The position numbers and the translations under genes were made by a program. A stretch of 64,000 nucleotides of DNA from Streptomyces spinoverrucosus (GTDB lineage: Bacteria > Actinomycetota > Actinomycetes > Streptomycetales > Streptomycetaceae), in NCBI RefSeq assembly GCF_015712165.1, contig NZ_JADPZX010000001.1, positions 5,902,001-5,966,000 of the forward strand, read 5' to 3'. Shown here piece by piece: positions 56,322 to 64,000 of this stretch; the stretch's first letter is position 1; each line of letters begins with the position of its first letter. The notes under the pieces are model-generated. The model did no database searches. It was not told the origin of the DNA and worked only from the letters and a program-made list of their open reading frames with translations.

Positions 56322-57530
56322 ATGTCCGGACGCAATGTGACCCAGACCAGCGCTGGCGAGCTGCTCGAACTCGTGCGCAGTGGCCGCGCCACCACCCGGG
56401 GCGCACTCCAGCAGGTCACCGGCCTGTCCCGGGCCACCGTCGGCCAGCGCCTCGACCGCCTGTTCCGCGCGGGCTGGCTGCGCGAGGGCGCCGGCGGCCC
56501 GGTGGACTCCCCGCTCGGCGGCCGCCCCGCCATCACCCTGGAGTTCGACGACGCACACGCGGTCGTCCTCGCCGCCGACCTCGACACCCGCCACGCCCGC
56601 GCGGCCGTCCTCTCCCTGACCGGCGAGATACTCGCCGAACACGGCGGCACCCTGGTCGTCGAGGACGGCCCGGAGCCGGTCCTCGGCGAACTCGGGCGTT
56701 GGTTCGCGGACTTGCTGCAGAAGTCCGGTCACGGCGCCGACGAGGTCTGCGGCATAGGCCTCGCCGTCCCCGGCCCGGTCGACACCGACACCGGCCGGGT
56801 CGTCCAGCCCCCGATCATGCCGGGCTGGGACGGCTACGACATACGCGGCCGCCTGGCCAGGTCGTTCACCGACCACACGGGCGCCGCGCCCGTCCCCGTC
56901 CTCGTCGACAACGACGCGAACCTGATGGCGTACGGCGAGCAGCGCACCGGCCACCCGGACTGCTCGGCGTTCGTCCTCGTCAAGGTCTCCACCGGCATCG
57001 GCGCGGGCGTCGTCGTGGACGGCTCGGTCTACCGGGGCATCGACGGCGGCGCCGGGGACATCGGCCACATCCGGGTGCCGGAGGGCGCCGACGTGCTGTG
57101 CCGGTGCGGTTCCTACGGCTGTCTGGCCGCCGTCGCCAGCGGGGGCGCCGTGGCCCGGCGGCTGGCCGAGGCCGGGGTGGCGGCGGCGTCCGGTTCGGAC
57201 GTCCGGGAGTTGCTGGCGGCCGGGCATCCGGGGGCGGTGGGCCTGGCACGGGAGGCCGGGCGCCGGGTCGGGGACGTCCTCGCGACGGTCGTGACGCTGC
57301 TGAACCCCGGCGTGCTGATGATCGCGGGGGATTTGGCCGGAACGCCCTTCCTGACCGGCGTACGGGAACTGCTGTACCAGCGGGCGCTGCCGCGCTCCAC
57401 GGCCCGGCTGGACGTCGTGACCTCGCGGTTGGGGGAGCGGGCGGGGCTGGTGGGGGCGGGTGCGCTGGTGGTGGAGCACCTGTACGCGCCGGAGCGGGTG
57501 GAGGAGCGGCTGCGGGCGCTGGGGGTGTGA
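56322..57530 (+). CDS. ROK-family transcriptional regulator
   Basis: 402 residues from ATG 56322 (GTG 56316 possible). An N-terminal winged helix (ELLELVRSGRATTRGALQQV, TGLSRATVGQRLDRL) is joined to a ROK sugar-kinase-like domain: GIGLAVPGPVDTDTGRVVQP, DNDANLMAYGE, STGIGAGVVVDGSVYRG and the zinc motif CRCGSYGC. It is likely to repress the divergent glycosidase operon and respond to its sugar. The AT-rich region at 56255-56300 between the two starts is the probable operator/promoter. Confidence 0.88.
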   Translation: MSGRNVTQTSAGELLELVRSGRATTRGALQQVTGLSRATVGQRLDRLFRAGWLREGAGGPVDSPLGGRPAITLEFDDAHAVVLAADLDTRHARAAVLSLTGEILAEHGGTLVVEDGPEPVLGELGRWFADLLQKSGHGADEVCGIGLAVPGPVDTDTGRVVQPPIMPGWDGYDIRGRLARSFTDHTGAAPVPVLVDNDANLMAYGEQRTGHPDCSAFVLVKVSTGIGAGVVVDGSVYRGIDGGAGDIGHIRVPEGADVLCRCGSYGCLAAVASGGAVARRLAEAGVAAASGSDVRELLAAGHPGAVGLAREAGRRVGDVLATVVTLLNPGVLMIAGDLAGTPFLTGVRELLYQRALPRSTARLDVVTSRLGERAGLVGAGALVVEHLYAPERVEERLRALGV

Positions 57531-57956
57531 GGCGTGGCCGGGGCGTGTGACAGGCGCGTTTCCGTCTCTCGACGACGTCCGCATGGTGAAATCCCGTCGC
57601 CTGTGGCAGCGTGATTCTCGCCACCCTTGATAAGGGTTGCGCTCAGATGAGCGGATCTTGGGCGACTGCACTTCTCCAAGGGGTGGCACTCAGTGCCACC
57701 CCTTGATCGTTCATCGATCGAAATCAGACGTGCTGGATGCCGCTCATAAGAGCGCAATGCCCGGCCTGCGGGCAAGGTTGCGTTCAAGAAGTGAAAACAT
57801 CAGGCCGTCACCGCTTACCAAGCCTTGACTTTCGATCCGGTGGCGGACGAGTGGTTACAGGCGCATGACGCACAAGTAGACGTACCCAGGCGCCTTTGAT
57901 CTGGGTATGTTCCTCGCCGTCAGGGCAGCCACCGCGTCCTCGAGGAGTCGAGACCC
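57531..57956. other. Intergenic region before ppdK with a 29-bp palindrome
   Basis: No gene seen. CAAGGGGTGGCACT (57677-57690), C, AGTGCCACCCCTTG (57692-57705) is a perfect palindrome with one central base. It is either a terminator for the ROK gene (no T-run) or a regulatory site for ppdK. The core GGCACT-AGTGCC recalls CIRCE half sites but lacks the 9-bp spacer. Confidence 0.6.
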
Positions 57957-60704
57957 GTGTCGGAAAACAAAGATCCCCAGGTAGCCGGATCCGGCAAGAG
58001 CGTTGAGGGCGTGAAGTTCGTTTACGACTTCACCGAGGGCAACAAGGACCTCAAGGACCTCCTCGGTGGCAAGGGCGCGAACCTCGCCGAGATGACCAAC
58101 CTGGGCCTTCCCGTCCCTCCGGGCTTCACCATCACCACCGAGGCCTGCAAGGTCTACCTCGACAGTGGTGAGGAGCCCGCGGCACTGCGTGACGAGGTGA
58201 GTGCGCACCTCGACGCGCTGGAGCAGAAGATGGGCAAGAAGCTCGGTCAGGCCGACGACCCCCTCCTCGTGTCGGTCCGCTCGGGCGCCAAGTTCTCCAT
58301 GCCCGGCATGATGGACACCGTCCTCAACATCGGTCTCTCGGACAAGTCCGTGCAGGGCCTGGCCAAGCAGGCCGGCGACGACCGGTTCGCCTGGGACTCG
58401 TACCGCCGCCTCATCCAGATGTTCGGCAAGACCGTCCTCGGCGTCGACGGCGACCTCTTCGAGGAGGCGCTGGAGAAGGCCAAGGAGGCCAAGAAGGTCA
58501 CGGTCGACACCGAGCTGGAGGCCGCCGACCTGAAGAAGCTGGTCACCGCCTTCAAGAAGATCGTCAAGAAGGAGGCCGGCCGGGACTTCCCGCAGGACCC
58601 GCGCGAGCAGATGGACCTCGCCATCAAGGCGGTCTTCGACTCCTGGAACGGCGACCGCGCCAAGCTGTACCGCCGCCAGGAGCGCATCCCCGGCGATCTG
58701 GGTACGGCCGTCAACGTCTGCTCGATGGTCTTCGGCAACCTCGGCCCCGACTCCGGCACGGGCGTCGCCTTCACCCGCGACCCCGCCTCCGGCCACCAGG
58801 GCGTCTACGGCGACTACCTCCAGAACGCCCAGGGCGAGGACGTCGTCGCGGGCATCCGCAACACGGTCCCGCTGGCGGAGCTGGAGTCGATCGACAAGAA
58901 GTCGTACGACCAGCTGATGCAGATCATGGAGACGCTGGAGAACCACTACAAGGATCTCTGCGACATCGAGTTCACCATCGAGCGCGGCCAGCTCTGGATG
59001 CTCCAGACCCGCGTCGGCAAGCGCACCGCGGGCGCGGCCTTCCGTATCGCCACGCAGCTCGTCGACCAGGGCCTGATCGACGAGGCCGAGGCCCTGCAGC
59101 GCGTGACCGGCGCCCAGCTCGCCCAGCTGATGTTCCCGAAGTTCGACGAGGAGGCGAAGGTCGAGCAGGTCGGCCGGGGCATCGCGGCGTCGCCGGGTGC
59201 GGCGGTCGGCAAGGCGGTCTTCGACTCGTACACCGCGGTGAAGTGGTCGCGTTCGGGCGAGAAGGTGATTCTCGTACGGCGTGAGACCAACCCCGACGAC
59301 CTGGACGGCATGATCGCGGCCGAGGGCATCCTGACCTCGCGCGGCGGCAAGACCTCGCACGCGGCCGTCGTCGCGCGCGGCATGGGCAAGACCTGTGTCT
59401 GCGGTGCCGAGGAGCTGGAGGTCGACACCAAGCGCCGCCGGATGACCGTGCCGGGCGGGCATGTGGTGGAGGAGGGCGACCTGATCTCGATCGACGGGTC
59501 GTCCGGCAAGGTCTACCTGGGCGAGGTCCCGGTCGTCCCGTCTCCCGTCGTCGAGTACTTCGAGGGTCGGATGCACGCGGGCGCCCAGGACGCCGACGAA
59601 CTGGTCGAGGCCGTGCACCGGATCATGGCGTTCGCCGACCGCAAGCGCCGGCTGCGGGTGCGCGCCAACGCGGACAACGCCGAGGACGCGCTGCGCGCCC
59701 GTCGCTTCGGCGCGCAGGGCATCGGGCTGTGCCGTACGGAGCACATGTTCCTCGGTGACCGCCGTGAGCTGGTCGAGCGCCTCATCCTGGCGGACACGGC
59801 GGACGAGCGCGAGGAGAGCCTGAAGGCGCTGCTCCCGCTCCAGAAGCAGGACTTCGTGGAGCTGTTCTCGGCGATGGACGGCCTGCCGGTGACGATCCGT
59901 CTGCTGGACCCGCCGCTGCACGAGTTCCTCCCCGACATCACGGAACTCTCGGTCCGCGTCGCGCTGGCGGAGTCCCGCCAGGAGCCGCACGAGAACGAAC
60001 TGCGTCTGCTCCAGGCGGTGCACCGGCTGCACGAGCAGAACCCGATGCTGGGCCTGCGCGGCGTGCGCCTGGGCCTGGTGATCCCGGGCCTGTTCACGAT
60101 GCAGGTCCGCGCGATCGCCGAGGCCGCCGCCGAGCGCAAGAACGCCAAGGGCGACCCGCGCGCCGAGATCATGATCCCGCTCGTCGGCACGGTCCAGGAG
60201 CTGGAAATCGTCCGCGAGGAGGCCGACGCGGTGGTCGCGGAGGTCGAGGCCGCGACCGGTACGTCGCTCAAGCTGTCGATCGGCACGATGATCGAGCTCC
60301 CGCGCGCCGCGCTGACCGCCGGTCAGATCGCCGAGGCCGCCGAGTTCTTCTCCTTCGGCACGAACGACCTCACGCAGACGGTGTGGGGCTTCAGCCGGGA
60401 CGACGTGGAGGCCTCGTTCTTCACGGCGTACCTGGAGAAGGGCATCTTCGGCGTCTCCCCGTTCGAGACGATCGACAAGGACGGCGTCGGCTCGCTGGTC
60501 GCCGCGGCGGCGAAGGCGGGCCGCGAGACCCGCCCCGACCTGAAGCTCGGCGTCTGCGGCGAGCACGGCGGTGACCCGGAGTCCGTCCACTTCTTCCACG
60601 AGGTGGGGCTGGACTACGTCTCCTGCTCGCCGTTCCGGATCCCGGTGGCGCGCCTGGAGGCGGGCCGCGCGGCGTCGCAGTCGGCGGGCAGCGACCACCG
60701 CTGA
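57957..60704 (+). CDS. ppdK: Pyruvate, phosphate dikinase
   Basis: 915 residues, full length. It interconverts ATP, Pi and pyruvate with AMP, PPi and phosphoenolpyruvate. The N-terminal ATP-grasp domain (KDLLGGKGANLAEMTNLGLP, VSVRSGAKFSMPGMMDTVLN) is followed by the phospho-His domain with H468 in GGKTSHAAVVARGMG and the C-terminal TIM barrel with LCRTEHMF, SFGTNDLTQT and the catalytic Cys in LGVCGEHGGDP. GTG 57957 begins the conserved protein; ribosome site GAGGAG at 57940. It links glycolysis and gluconeogenesis. Confidence 0.95.
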   Translation: MSENKDPQVAGSGKSVEGVKFVYDFTEGNKDLKDLLGGKGANLAEMTNLGLPVPPGFTITTEACKVYLDSGEEPAALRDEVSAHLDALEQKMGKKLGQADDPLLVSVRSGAKFSMPGMMDTVLNIGLSDKSVQGLAKQAGDDRFAWDSYRRLIQMFGKTVLGVDGDLFEEALEKAKEAKKVTVDTELEAADLKKLVTAFKKIVKKEAGRDFPQDPREQMDLAIKAVFDSWNGDRAKLYRRQERIPGDLGTAVNVCSMVFGNLGPDSGTGVAFTRDPASGHQGVYGDYLQNAQGEDVVAGIRNTVPLAELESIDKKSYDQLMQIMETLENHYKDLCDIEFTIERGQLWMLQTRVGKRTAGAAFRIATQLVDQGLIDEAEALQRVTGAQLAQLMFPKFDEEAKVEQVGRGIAASPGAAVGKAVFDSYTAVKWSRSGEKVILVRRETNPDDLDGMIAAEGILTSRGGKTSHAAVVARGMGKTCVCGAEELEVDTKRRRMTVPGGHVVEEGDLISIDGSSGKVYLGEVPVVPSPVVEYFEGRMHAGAQDADELVEAVHRIMAFADRKRRLRVRANADNAEDALRARRFGAQGIGLCRTEHMFLGDRRELVERLILADTADEREESLKALLPLQKQDFVELFSAMDGLPVTIRLLDPPLHEFLPDITELSVRVALAESRQEPHENELRLLQAVHRLHEQNPMLGLRGVRLGLVIPGLFTMQVRAIAEAAAERKNAKGDPRAEIMIPLVGTVQELEIVREEADAVVAEVEAATGTSLKLSIGTMIELPRAALTAGQIAEAAEFFSFGTNDLTQTVWGFSRDDVEASFFTAYLEKGIFGVSPFETIDKDGVGSLVAAAAKAGRETRPDLKLGVCGEHGGDPESVHFFHEVGLDYVSCSPFRIPVARLEAGRAASQSAGSDHR

Positions 60705-60773
60705 CGCGAGGACCCCGGAACCGCCGTTGATCCCCGACCCTCACGATCCGGCGGCGGTTCCGGAGCACCAAAG

Positions 60774-60810
60774 AAGAGGGCGGAACCCTGTGCGGGGGTG
60801 CCGCCCTCTT
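60774..60810 (+). terminator. Terminator after ppdK
   Basis: AAGAGGGCGG (60774-60783) pairs with CCGCCCTCTT (60801-60810); a weaker hairpin GGAACCGCCG/CGGCGGTTCC lies just before it (60717-60761). It separates ppdK from the convergent MerR gene. Confidence 0.8.
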
Positions 60811-60846
60811 CGCGTGCGCGGAGCCTTCTCAGCTCTGCACCGTGCT

Positions 60847-61650
60847 CTACTGCCAGGTCGCGATGTCGGGGTCGATGCCGTGGGCGCGTGCGTCGGCGTC
60901 GATGATGCGACGGAACCACGTGGCGAGGCCGGCGCGGATGCCGTCGTAGTGGGCGGCGAATCCCGGGTCGGCCTCAAACATGCGGCCGAGACAGACCTGC
61001 ATCTGCCTGGTGAGCGGAAAGTACGAAGCGAAGACTTCGCGGTGCCGCTCGACGAGGTGATTCGCTTCCGGGCTACCAGGTGTGACCCCGGCGTCCATCG
61101 CCTCCCCGAGGTCGCGTTCGAGGCCGGTCATGGCGTCGGCGACGGCCTGCCATTCCTCCGGACCGCGAGAGGCCGAGCGTTCGGCGTACTGCAGCCATTG
61201 CGTCGTCTCTCCGTGGCGCTGACGGGCCTGGGCGGGCCAGTCCGGGTTCCACTGGGGGCCGAAGATCGAGGCCTGCTGCTCGACGGTCAGCAGCAGGCCG
61301 TGCTCGTGGGCGTCGATCATCCGATCCAGTCCGGCGCCGAGCTGCTGGAGGCGGTCGATCCGTTCAGCAACCTGTTTGCGCTGCGCGCGCAATGCGCCGG
61401 GCACGTCCGCGGTCGAGTCGTCCAGGACGACCCGAATCCTGTCCAGGCCGAGACCGAGCTCGCGGTAGACGACGATGCGGTGCAGGCGTTCCAGGTCACC
61501 GGCCGTGTAGAGCCGGTATCCGGCAGCCGTGCGCAGCGACGGTCGCGCCAGCCCGATCTCGTCCCAGTGGTGCAGCGCGCGGACTGTCACGCCCAAGCGC
61601 GTCGAGACCTGACCGACGGTCAGGCCATCGGCGTCAGTGGCATCAAGCAT
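60847..61650 (-). CDS. MerR-family regulator (TipA-like)
   Basis: 267 residues from ATG 61650. The winged helix-turn-helix is clear (LTVGQVSTRLGVTVRALHHW, DEIGLARPSLRTAAGYRLYT), followed by a long dimerisation coiled coil and a C-terminal TipAS-like helical domain (FASYFPLTRQMQVCLGRMFE). TipA-type proteins bind drugs covalently or tightly and activate promoters. The start overlaps the stop of the VOC gene by 8 bp, so the two form an operon; a link between small-molecule binding and response is likely. Confidence 0.85.
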   Translation of the reverse strand: MLDATDADGLTVGQVSTRLGVTVRALHHWDEIGLARPSLRTAAGYRLYTAGDLERLHRIVVYRELGLGLDRIRVVLDDSTADVPGALRAQRKQVAERIDRLQQLGAGLDRMIDAHEHGLLLTVEQQASIFGPQWNPDWPAQARQRHGETTQWLQYAERSASRGPEEWQAVADAMTGLERDLGEAMDAGVTPGSPEANHLVERHREVFASYFPLTRQMQVCLGRMFEADPGFAAHYDGIRAGLATWFRRIIDADARAHGIDPDIATWQ

Positions 61651-62185
61651 GCTCCTCATTGTCGCCGTCGCCGCGACGGATGCCCGGTGGGGTGATCCCG
61701 ACGGCCGCAAGGTTCCGCGCCTCCTGACTGGCCGGATCGAAGGGCTTCGCCGCGGTGAGGACGATCCGCGCGTTCTCGGGGGTGATCACCTCCACATCGC
61801 GGGTGGTCCAGGGGGTGTCCCGTGGACCGTCGACCGAGTCCGGGCGCAGCGCACGACAGGCCTCGGCAAGGTCATCGACCTGGCTGAGCACGCACGCGAA
61901 ACTGAAGCTCATCGCCGGTGGCTGCTCCGGAACGCTCGCCGCCGAGACGAGGAGTACGTCCTGGAACGCCCACCGGCGCAGATGTACCAGCGTGCCGGGG
62001 ATGCTGAACAGCTCGATGAACCCGAGCCCGCGAGTCCAGAAGTCCACCGACGCCGCCAGATCGTTCGTGGGGATCGTCACGAACGCGGGCATTCCGTAGA
62101 TGCCACGGAACGGCTCCGGCGGAACCGCGTCCGGGCCGGGGGGCGGCACGGGGCTCATCTCGAACGCGTTGTAGTAGTCGCTCAT
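61643..62185 (-). CDS. VOC-family protein
   Basis: 180 residues from ATG 62185 with GGAGGGTGGGG upstream. PAFVTIPTNDLAASVDFWTR and LGFIELFSIPGTLVHLRRWA form the first glyoxalase half; the second (FSFACVLSQVDDLAEACRAL, DVEVITPENARIVLTAAKPF) completes it. Probably a sequestering or modifying enzyme for a compound sensed by the overlapping MerR gene. No drug can be named. Confidence 0.8.
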   Translation of the reverse strand: MSDYYNAFEMSPVPPPGPDAVPPEPFRGIYGMPAFVTIPTNDLAASVDFWTRGLGFIELFSIPGTLVHLRRWAFQDVLLVSAASVPEQPPAMSFSFACVLSQVDDLAEACRALRPDSVDGPRDTPWTTRDVEVITPENARIVLTAAKPFDPASQEARNLAAVGITPPGIRRGDGDNEEHA

Positions 62186-62249
62186 GCACCCCACCCTCCG
62201 GCCTCACGCGACGTGAGGGTCAAGCCGGGTCTGTCACGTGCAGCGTGGT

Positions 62250-62930
62250 TCACTCACGGACGGTGCTGAGCGGGAATCCGCCGCTGCCGCCGCCCCGTGT
62301 GTCCCCCACCTCGAAGGGGTCCCCGTTGGCCCGGACGGCATGGACGCTGAGCCATCCCTGGCCCGCGGGCGCGTCGTCGGCGGCGCTGATCCGGTACTCC
62401 ACGATGCGGGTGCCGTTGGCGGGCAGGTCCTGCGCGCCGGAGGCGCCGGTCAGCGGCTGGAAGTCGTTGGCGACCACCAGTTCGACGGGCTGCCAGTCGC
62501 CGTCGGGAGCCTCCCGCCGCTCCACCGTCAGCTTGGGCGGCTGCTCGCGTGCGTAGTTCAGCTCGACCTGGGCGGAGAGGGCGATGTCGCGGAGTGCCTG
62601 GTCCGTGGTGTTGCAGAGCTTGACGAGGACGGTCTGCGGTTCGCCGCCGGGGCGGACTGCGGCGCCTTCGCTCGGGCCGGCGACCGTGGTGATCAGGTGG
62701 CCGTTGGTCTTGTCGGCTTCGCCGGGCTTCGGGCAGGGCTTGGCTCGGAAGGCCGCGAAGCCGGGGTTCGGCGCTGCCTGCTCCGACGTTCCGGGCGAGG
62801 ACGTGTCCTTGTCGCCGTCCGCCAGGGCTGACGGCCCCTCGCAGGCGGTGGTGCAGAGAATCACCGCCCCCGCGGTGGCGACGGCGAATCTGGCCCAGCG
62901 TCTGTCTGCGCGCACGGATGCCCCCCTCAT
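62250..62930 (-). CDS. Putative secreted lipoprotein
   Basis: 226 residues. Basic N-terminus, hydrophobic core and lipobox-like VILCTTAC near residue 30 predict a lipoprotein. The mature part has a single Ig/DUF4232-like beta domain (VLVKLCNTTDQALRDIALSA, QDLPANGTRIVEYRISAADD) and a Gly-rich tail. No catalytic motif is visible. Function unknown. Confidence 0.65.
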   Translation of the reverse strand: MRGASVRADRRWARFAVATAGAVILCTTACEGPSALADGDKDTSSPGTSEQAAPNPGFAAFRAKPCPKPGEADKTNGHLITTVAGPSEGAAVRPGGEPQTVLVKLCNTTDQALRDIALSAQVELNYAREQPPKLTVERREAPDGDWQPVELVVANDFQPLTGASGAQDLPANGTRIVEYRISAADDAPAGQGWLSVHAVRANGDPFEVGDTRGGGSGGFPLSTVRE

Positions 62931-62948
62931 GGGATCACTGATCGGTGA

Positions 62949-63170
62949 TCACGACGCACTGGCGGTGCCGACGGTTGCGCCGCCAGGCGGTCGTACCGGC
63001 CAGATCAGCGCCTGGGCAACGATGACGTTCTCGCCGTTGAAGGTGACAGAAGGACCGGCGTGCAGTTCGTAGCCAAGGCCGATCGCCTCGCTGACACGCC
63101 GGCAGAACGCGGCGTCGTCGGGGCCGGTCAGGACTCGGTAGACGGGCAATCCGTCCGGTGGTGTGCTCAT
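62949..63170 (-). CDS. DUF1737-type small protein
   Basis: 73 residues from ATG 63170: YRVLTGPDDAAFCRRVSEAI, GLGYELHAGPSVTFNGENVI, VAQALIWP. This is the typical DUF1737 pattern (V-T-x-x-D x n L-x-x-G-Y-x-L-x-G x n Q-A). Members are short proteins of unknown role. Confidence 0.8.
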   Translation of the reverse strand: MSTPPDGLPVYRVLTGPDDAAFCRRVSEAIGLGYELHAGPSVTFNGENVIVAQALIWPVRPPGGATVGTASAS

Positions 63171-63260
63171 GAAAGAAAGAATCTCAGGCCGGTTTCGCGC
63201 TGACTACGAGGTCCCGGCACGCCTCTGCCTCGGTCAAGGAACCGCGGGCCGTTCGCCCGC

Positions 63261-64000
63261 GTGATCGTGGGAGTGACGCAGACGAAGGAAGCGGGGCTCG
63301 CGGTCGTCCAGCTGGCAGTCGTCTGGCTGTTTGGATGCTTGCTGACCGGCGTGCAGTTGGAGGCGGTGCTTGTTGCTCTCTTCGTCGGTGGGGTGGCTCC
63401 GGTCGCCGCCGTCGGTGCCGGTGTGGCGGCTCTGGGGGTGGCCGCGTTCGCGGGTGTTGGGGCCGGCGCTCGCGCGGTCGTGCCGCTCACGCGTCGAAGG
63501 CGCGGCCTGTGGACGTGGGCGGTGAGTGTGTACGCGCTCGGTACGGTCGGCGCGTTCGGGGTGGTCGTGGTGAACTTCCAGATCAATCGCCTGGAGAGCG
63601 GTCTGCTGCTCCATCCGGCCGGCGGCGCCTGTTACGCCCTCGCCGCCGCGCTCTTTCTCCCCGGTATCCGGGTCAGGCTGGGCGCTCTCGGCGCGGCGGT
63701 CGTCCTCGCCGTCGGGGGAGCGTATGGCGCCTGGGCCGCCTCGCAGCCGCCCACCCTTGACGAATGGATCAACGTCAACGGCGTGGATCGCGGCCTGCTC
63801 CGCGTCGGTGATCCGCCGCCGGGTTACACACTGCGGGTTCTGGGCGCGAGCGAGGACGGCTTCGGCGCCGACTACGAGCGGCCCCACTCGGACCGACTCC
63901 ACCTCGCCGTGGCCCGCGCGGGACAGGACACCCGGCGCGTCGACGCCCGCGGCTGCCCCGTCCCCTTCGGCGAACCGATCCACTGCACGGACGACGGCGC
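63261..64000 (+). CDS. Membrane protein of unknown function, 3' end outside the window
   Basis: At least 246 residues from GTG 63261 (GTG 63273 also possible); open to the window edge. Four hydrophobic segments (AVVQLAVVWLFGCLLTGVQL, LVALFVGGVAPVAAVGAGVA, LWTWAVSVYALGTVGAFGVV, LGALGAAVVLAVGGAYGAWA) precede an outside domain starting PPTLDEWINVNGVDRGLLRV. The opposite-strand frame covering the same bases is a shadow. Family unknown. Confidence 0.6.
   Translation, partial: MIVGVTQTKEAGLAVVQLAVVWLFGCLLTGVQLEAVLVALFVGGVAPVAAVGAGVAALGVAAFAGVGAGARAVVPLTRRRRGLWTWAVSVYALGTVGAFGVVVVNFQINRLESGLLLHPAGGACYALAAALFLPGIRVRLGALGAAVVLAVGGAYGAWAASQPPTLDEWINVNGVDRGLLRVGDPPPGYTLRVLGASEDGFGADYERPHSDRLHLAVARAGQDTRRVDARGCPVPFGEPIHCTDDG

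Noticed and set aside
57677..57705. CIRCE element (HrcA site)
   Set aside because: The arms resemble CIRCE half sites but the required 9-bp spacer is absent and ppdK is not a chaperone gene.
57855..60698. 947-codon antisense frame over ppdK
   Set aside because: Pure shadow; ppdK is full length on the other strand.

Overview
The window is high-GC actinobacterial chromosome, almost certainly Streptomyces. The evidence is third-position GC bias, frequent GTG starts, long antisense open frames with no biological meaning, DasR-like and Zur-like operators, and a block order that I recall from the Streptomyces core (recO-uppS-zur-znuBCA-glyS ... dusB ... ppdK). All family names rest on reading the translated sequence; no search was run.

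Layout. (1) 1-4.2 kb: the end of an unknown gene, an MMPL exporter, and a NarL-type sensor kinase/response regulator pair. (2) 4.2-5.5 kb: a secreted sialidase preceded by nested palindromes. (3) 5.5-27.95 kb: a 22.5 kb accessory island. It holds a very large Rhs-repeat/Hint polymorphic toxin with its immunity gene, an upstream LamG/DNRLRE surface protein, two orphan toxin-CT/immunity modules, three remnants of the same tyrosine recombinase, an IS630-type element, an ISAs1-type element, IS5 and IS701 fragments, a palindromic MITE-like element, a PIN toxin-antitoxin pair and an XRE regulator cluster. (4) 27.95-35.4 kb: a five-gene operon (substrate-binding lipoprotein, permease, permease-ATPase fusion, ATPase, DapA/NanA-like aldolase) and a divergent FadR-type regulator. 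Together with the sialidase on the other side of the island this looks like a sialic-acid release, uptake and cleavage locus that the island has split. (5) 35.5-43.8 kb: a phosphatase, a hydrolase remnant, VOC, recO (with a duplicated 5' end), uppS, a znuACB-zur zinc operon and glyS. (6) 43.9-49.6 kb: a LysE exporter, a GH18 chitinase with DasR-like sites, an aldo/keto reductase-TetR pair, a 36-bp minisatellite and a broken MFS exporter. (7) 49.7-64 kb: dusB, an LTA-synthase-like sulfatase, two carbohydrate-active enzymes and a ROK regulator, ppdK, MerR, VOC, a lipoprotein, a DUF1737 protein and a partial membrane protein.

The most striking structure is in the island. Three times, the 3' end of the same integrase gene is followed by GTTGCCGTCA-type repeats, a terminator hairpin, an immunity gene on the opposite strand and a toxin C-terminal module. 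The third unit is the live 3' end of the full-length Rhs toxin. The two orphan modules break off at the same decamer (AGTACGTGTG), which lies inside the Hint domain of the intact toxin, and then run into a flank shared by both. This suggests duplication or exchange of toxin tips linked to an integrase tail. Several island genes are frameshifted, so the array looks decayed except for the Rhs gene and its neighbouring immunity gene.
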